This document shows positions 60,927-64,000 of a DNA stretch of 64,000 bases, piece by piece (the first letter of the stretch is position 1; every line of letters starts with the position of its first letter). Made by a program: the position numbers and the translations under genes. Under the pieces are notes generated by a model that worked only from the letters and a program-made list of their open reading frames with translations, was not told where the DNA came from and did not search any database. This DNA is from Halonotius pteroides (lineage in GTDB: Archaea > Halobacteriota > Halobacteria > Halobacteriales > Haloferacaceae), in contig NZ_QMDW01000001.1 in the NCBI RefSeq assembly GCF_003605635.1, positions 62,001-126,000 of the forward strand, written 5' to 3'.

Positions 60927-61253
60927 ATGACCTTCGTCACCAAACTCACCTTCCAATCCGGGGATCGAGCCGTCCTTACGGAGACGGTCAACGAGCTAAA
61001 GCAACTGGTCGAGCGGAAAGGTGGCCAGTGTAAGGGGCCGCATACCTCCCCCGAAACCCGGCTCACCGTGCCTCAGTATCAGACGCTCCAGCCCGGCGAT
61101 AGTTTCCCAAACTGGGAGTACAGCGTGTACGAACGCCGGATCGATATCCACGGGGCGGAACATATCGCCAACGAGGTCGGTCACATGGAGTTTCCCGACT
61201 CGATCCACGTCGAAATCGAGGTCGAACAACAGCAACCGTTGGGCGGCAACTAA
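60927..61253 (+). CDS. uS10-domain paralog
   Basis: The 108-residue protein resembles ribosomal protein uS10 (MTFVTKLTFQSGDRAVLTET, then RKGGQCKGPHTSPETRLTVP, the uS10 loop). It differs from normal uS10 in lacking the nucleic-acid loop residues and in its acidic C-terminus. It stands alone rather than in a ribosomal or EF1A cluster. The family of mL48/uS10-like proteins in haloarchaea has no clear role. It may bind RNA or substitute for uS10 under some conditions (inference). Confidence 0.8.
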   Translation: MTFVTKLTFQSGDRAVLTETVNELKQLVERKGGQCKGPHTSPETRLTVPQYQTLQPGDSFPNWEYSVYERRIDIHGAEHIANEVGHMEFPDSIHVEIEVEQQQPLGGN

Positions 61254-61373
61254 ATCTGTTTGGCCGAGCAACTGGTTGCTGATTTGACTAGTTGTTGTGG
61301 TATTGGGATTGTATTCCACACATAACGGTTGAATGGAGAAAGATTCACTTTGCTGAGCGTGGTAGATAAACAT

Positions 61374-61670
61374 ATGACGGAGTCGCCAGCCGATAGAGGG
61401 GCCTTCGAGTTTGATCCCGACGTTGTGGAGTTAGCGGATGAGCTGGCGGAGGCGTTCATTCTCGAAGAGCTCGATCCGGCACTGTTAGACGACCTCAATA
61501 AGGAGTATCTCGAACTGTTAGCCAGCCAATCCCCCGAAGAACTCCACATGGATATCGAAACACCGGTGTTGGCCGCCGCGGTACAGGTCGCCGGGATGGT
61601 CGTCGGCCGGATGGAAGCCGCCGAAACCCGAAATATGGGTCGCCCCTCCCGGATCCCGTACTCACAGTAG
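61374..61670 (+). CDS. Small acidic hypothetical protein
   Basis: The 98-residue protein is strongly acidic and mostly helical (VVELADELAEAFILEELDPA, LLDDLNKEYLELLASQSPEE, AAVQVAGMVVGRMEAAETRN). It ends GRPSRIPYSQ, a basic and polar tail. No family is recognised. ATG 61374 is chosen because residues encoded upstream are non-acidic. No obvious TATA box is seen at the right distance. Confidence 0.72.
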   Translation: MTESPADRGAFEFDPDVVELADELAEAFILEELDPALLDDLNKEYLELLASQSPEELHMDIETPVLAAAVQVAGMVVGRMEAAETRNMGRPSRIPYSQ

Positions 61671-61754
61671 CAGACGGGCCTCGACGACATAGATCGACGA
61701 CCCGAACCAGCGATGCGACCACAACCATGGGCGACGCTTCGCCACGGTCGCCGC

Positions 61755-61764
61755 GTTTTATTTT
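61755..61764 (+). promoter_or_regulatory. TATA box of M20 gene
   Basis: gttttatttt is centred 27 bases upstream of ATG 61786, giving a leaderless transcript. Confidence 0.5.
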
Positions 61765-61785
61765 CGCTGCCGTCTTGATGCTGGT

Positions 61786-63090
61786 ATGGACGACCCCACA
61801 CTCGCTGCTCGCTACCGTACGCTTCGTCGCGATCTCCACCAGTATCCCGAACCGGCGTGGTGTGAGTTCTACACGACAAGCCGCCTGATCGACGAGCTTG
61901 AACGGCGCGAGATAGACAAACTCCGGTATGGCTCAGCGATCCACGCGACCGAGGGTCGCCGAAACGTCCCCGATGACACGACGCTCACCGAGTGGCGGCA
62001 GCGTGCCCGCGAGGCCGGCGCAAACGACGACGTACTCGAAACAATCGGCGACGGCGTCACCGGCGCGGTCGCCGTCGTTGAGCGCGGCGACGGGCCGACA
62101 ATCGCACTCCGGGTCGACATCGACGCGTTGCCGATCACCGAAGCCGACAGCGACGATCACCAGCCCACAGCCGCAGGGTTTCGCTCGACGAACGAGGGCT
62201 ACATGCATGCCTGCGGTCACGACGCGCATGCGACCATCGGGCTTGGCGTGCTTGATCGGGTGCTCGGGAGCGACTTCACGGGCACGTTCAAACTCATCCT
62301 CCAGCCCGCAGAGGAGACGATCTCCGGCGGCAAATCCATTGCTGACTCCGGAGTTCTCGACGATGTCGACGCCCTGCTGGCTCCGCATATCGGACTTGAC
62401 CACCCCTCAGGCGAAGTTGTCGCCGGCATCGATGAGTTTCTTGCTGTCCGACAGTTCGAAGCGACGTTTAGGGGTGAATCGGCCCACGCTGGCGCACGGC
62501 CCGAAGCCGGCGATAACGCGGTGCAGGCGATGGCAGCTGCCGTTCAAAATCTCTACGGGCTGTCGCGCAACTCCGCCGGCGGTACCCGTGTCAACGCCGG
62601 CCGTGTCGGCGGCGGCACCGCGAGCAATATCGTTCCGGAAGAAGCCTTCATTGAGGGCGAGGTTCGCGGCGAGACAACTGACCTAATGGAGTACATGTGG
62701 GATCGCGCCGAGGATGTGCTAGCAGGAGCGGCGACGATGCACAACTGCGAGGTCACCATCGAGCGACTGGGCGACGCGCCGAGTGCCCACAGCGACGCCG
62801 CACTCGTCGAGGTTGTCGACCGCGTCGCCCGCCGAACGACCGGCGTCGACACCGTCGTTGCGTCTGATAGTCTTGGCGGCAGCGAAGATGCCACGTATCT
62901 CATGCAGCGCGTCCACCAACGGGGCGGACTGGCAGCCTATCTCGGCGTCGGCACCGATCATCCGGGCGGCCACCACACGCCAACATTCGATGTCGAAGCG
63001 CAAGATATCGCCGTCGGGATCGACCTGTTGGCCGGTGTTATCGCCGATCTCGCAGCCGATGTCTCGGCTGGTAACGCAGACGCAGCCTAA
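61786..63090 (+). CDS. M20-family amidohydrolase
   Basis: The 434-residue metallopeptidase-like enzyme has HACGHDAH (residues 141-148, metal ligands C143 and H145), LQPAEETISGG (catalytic Glu and metal ligand) and TDHPGGHHTPTF near the C-terminus. An insertion near residues 45-85, after RDLHQYPEPAWCEFYTTSRL, is typical of aminobenzoyl-glutamate or N-acyl-amino acid amidohydrolases. The exact substrate is unknown. It ends one base before the convergent exporter gene. Confidence 0.9.
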   Translation: MDDPTLAARYRTLRRDLHQYPEPAWCEFYTTSRLIDELERREIDKLRYGSAIHATEGRRNVPDDTTLTEWRQRAREAGANDDVLETIGDGVTGAVAVVERGDGPTIALRVDIDALPITEADSDDHQPTAAGFRSTNEGYMHACGHDAHATIGLGVLDRVLGSDFTGTFKLILQPAEETISGGKSIADSGVLDDVDALLAPHIGLDHPSGEVVAGIDEFLAVRQFEATFRGESAHAGARPEAGDNAVQAMAAAVQNLYGLSRNSAGGTRVNAGRVGGGTASNIVPEEAFIEGEVRGETTDLMEYMWDRAEDVLAGAATMHNCEVTIERLGDAPSAHSDAALVEVVDRVARRTTGVDTVVASDSLGGSEDATYLMQRVHQRGGLAAYLGVGTDHPGGHHTPTFDVEAQDIAVGIDLLAGVIADLAADVSAGNADAA

Positions 63091-63091
63091 G

Positions 63092-64000
63092 TTAGCCGCC
63101 GAGAACGCCGAAGCCGAAGGATTCCAGCCCGAAAACTGGCCCCCACAGGACGTGCAGCGCGACGCCAACGACGAGCGCGGGGATCGTCGTGTAGATGCTG
63201 GCGATAATGGCGGCCTTCTTGTCGATCGCGATCAGCGGGAACAGCGCGTCGCCATCCTGGCTGATCGCGTTGGCGGCCAGCGCGGAGAATGGGATTCCGC
63301 CCTGAGCGTAGGCACCCGCCAGGACGATCTGTGGGCCACAGCCCGGAATCAATCCCAATAGCGCGCCGCCAACCGGCGCGAAGACGCCCGCCGCGGCGGC
63401 GACGGCGGCGATATCGATCTCGAAGAAGGCGACGGGATACTCATAGAGCAGATAGGCAACAAGCACCCAGACGGTGACGAAACTCGTCTCCATAGCGGCA
63501 TGTTGAAAAGTGCTATACAGACTCCCGAAGGACTCCCGGGCGCGGCCGACCTGCCCCTCGCCGATGTAGTGTCGCCCGATGAGATAGAGGTAAAACGACA
63601 GCGTCGTGCCGGCGATGCCGACAACCGTGAACAGGCCGGCGAAAGACCCACCAACCGACAGCGGCACCGCCGGCGCGCCGCGAGTGAGATAGGTGACGCC
63701 CAACCCAAGCGCCAACACCGCGGCCACCCACCACAACACATGTATCGCATGGCTGAGCGGCGTCAACACGGCCGACTCGCGGTCAGGGCCGGCCTCGTGG
63801 CTGTGGCCGGGCGTCTCACCGGCATACGTGTGCGCCGGATTTGAGCTCCGGCCGATGACACTGGTTGCGGTGCCGCCATCGGTCGCGGCCATCTGTAGGT
63901 GACTCACCGCGCTATCGACGCGGCCGACGCCCATCCCGAAGCGGTCGATAGCGTACCCCGAGCAGACCGCCGCGCCGAAGGCCAGCCCGTAGGCGTAGAG
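63092..64000 (-). CDS. 10TM heavy-metal exporter-like protein, 5' truncated
   Basis: The visible 302 residues are the C-terminal part of a multi-helix protein. The frame stays open up to the window edge, so the start lies outside; an internal ATG at 63934 is not the real start. The motif LLGLIPGCGPQIVLAGAYAQ and the His/Asp/Glu-containing loops match the putative heavy-metal (manganese) exporter family PF11449. A variable loop with TYAGETPGHSHEAGPD between helices probably binds metal. The substrate is not shown. Confidence 0.72.
   Translation of the reverse strand, partial: LYAYGLAFGAAVCSGYAIDRFGMGVGRVDSAVSHLQMAATDGGTATSVIGRSSNPAHTYAGETPGHSHEAGPDRESAVLTPLSHAIHVLWWVAAVLALGLGVTYLTRGAPAVPLSVGGSFAGLFTVVGIAGTTLSFYLYLIGRHYIGEGQVGRARESFGSLYSTFQHAAMETSFVTVWVLVAYLLYEYPVAFFEIDIAAVAAAAGVFAPVGGALLGLIPGCGPQIVLAGAYAQGGIPFSALAANAISQDGDALFPLIAIDKKAAIIASIYTTIPALVVGVALHVLWGPVFGLESFGFGVLGG

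Noticed and set aside
1-64000. CRISPR array, rRNA, integrated provirus
   Set aside because: No regularly spaced repeats, no rRNA sequence and no integrase or capsid genes were seen; the only tRNA has no attachment-site duplication that I can detect.

Overview
The window comes from the chromosome of a haloarchaeon (class Halobacteria). The proteins are strongly acidic and poor in lysine, codons end mostly in G or C, and Tat lipoprotein signals are common. Promoters are archaeal TATA boxes about 25-35 nt upstream of start codons, with little or no leader. Several families are typical of, or confined to, haloarchaea or archaea: CheF, the Rpa1/Rpap1/Rpe set, PriS-Gins51, TFS and DUF5785/5787/5797. 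I cannot name the genus; moderate GC could fit a Halorubraceae-like lineage, but that is a guess.

Layout. 1-5.3 kb: a flippase, a protein with three repeated helix-turn-helix-like units, a decayed TnpB element next to a LOG-family protein, an unknown protein, a TIM-barrel isomerase-like protein, and a solo scar of a TnpB-element right end. 5.3-14.7 kb: DUF63 membrane protein, DeoC, then an FNT channel and an APC permease that carry the same tandem universal-stress module with a free UspA between them, then TrkH and a GT2 glycosyltransferase. 14.8-22.2 kb: DNA-repair and replication cluster lhr-rpe-rpap1-rpa1 on the minus strand. 22.2-28.5 kb: GT4 glycosyltransferase, zinc-ribbon microprotein, CheF, amphi-Trp protein, membrane-linked winged helix protein, DUF7544-like protein and two unknowns. 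28.7-34.1 kb: a TAXI-type TRAP transporter operon (binding lipoprotein, DUF1850 protein, fused permease) followed by a D-glutamate cyclase-like gene whose stop codon lies inside a convergent tRNA-Thr gene. 34.1-40.1 kb: GNAT, DUF5785, RND exporter, and the priS-gins51 operon.

40.1-41.85 kb is an IS1341-type (tnpB-only) element. It carries a divergently transcribed 45-residue ribbon-helix-helix-like protein, a TnpB that lacks the usual acidic residue at RuvC-II, and a right end of guide-RNA type. 41.9-44.5 kb holds isoprenoid genes (prenyl diphosphate synthase, squalene/phytoene synthase-like). 44.7-50 kb is a complete branched-chain amino-acid-type ABC transporter, with its binding-protein gene pointing towards it. 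50-64 kb: Na+/H+ antiporter with TrkA domains, YyaL-type thioredoxin-domain protein, TFS, small haloarchaeal proteins, a third APC permease with a stress-like tail, Nudix hydrolase, a uS10-like paralog, an M20 amidohydrolase and the 3' part of a metal-exporter-like gene.

The most interesting points are the TnpB element with its divergent RHH-like microgene, the right-end scars related to it, the Usp-Usp module shared by two unrelated transporter families in neighbouring genes, and several small ORFs at operon junctions.
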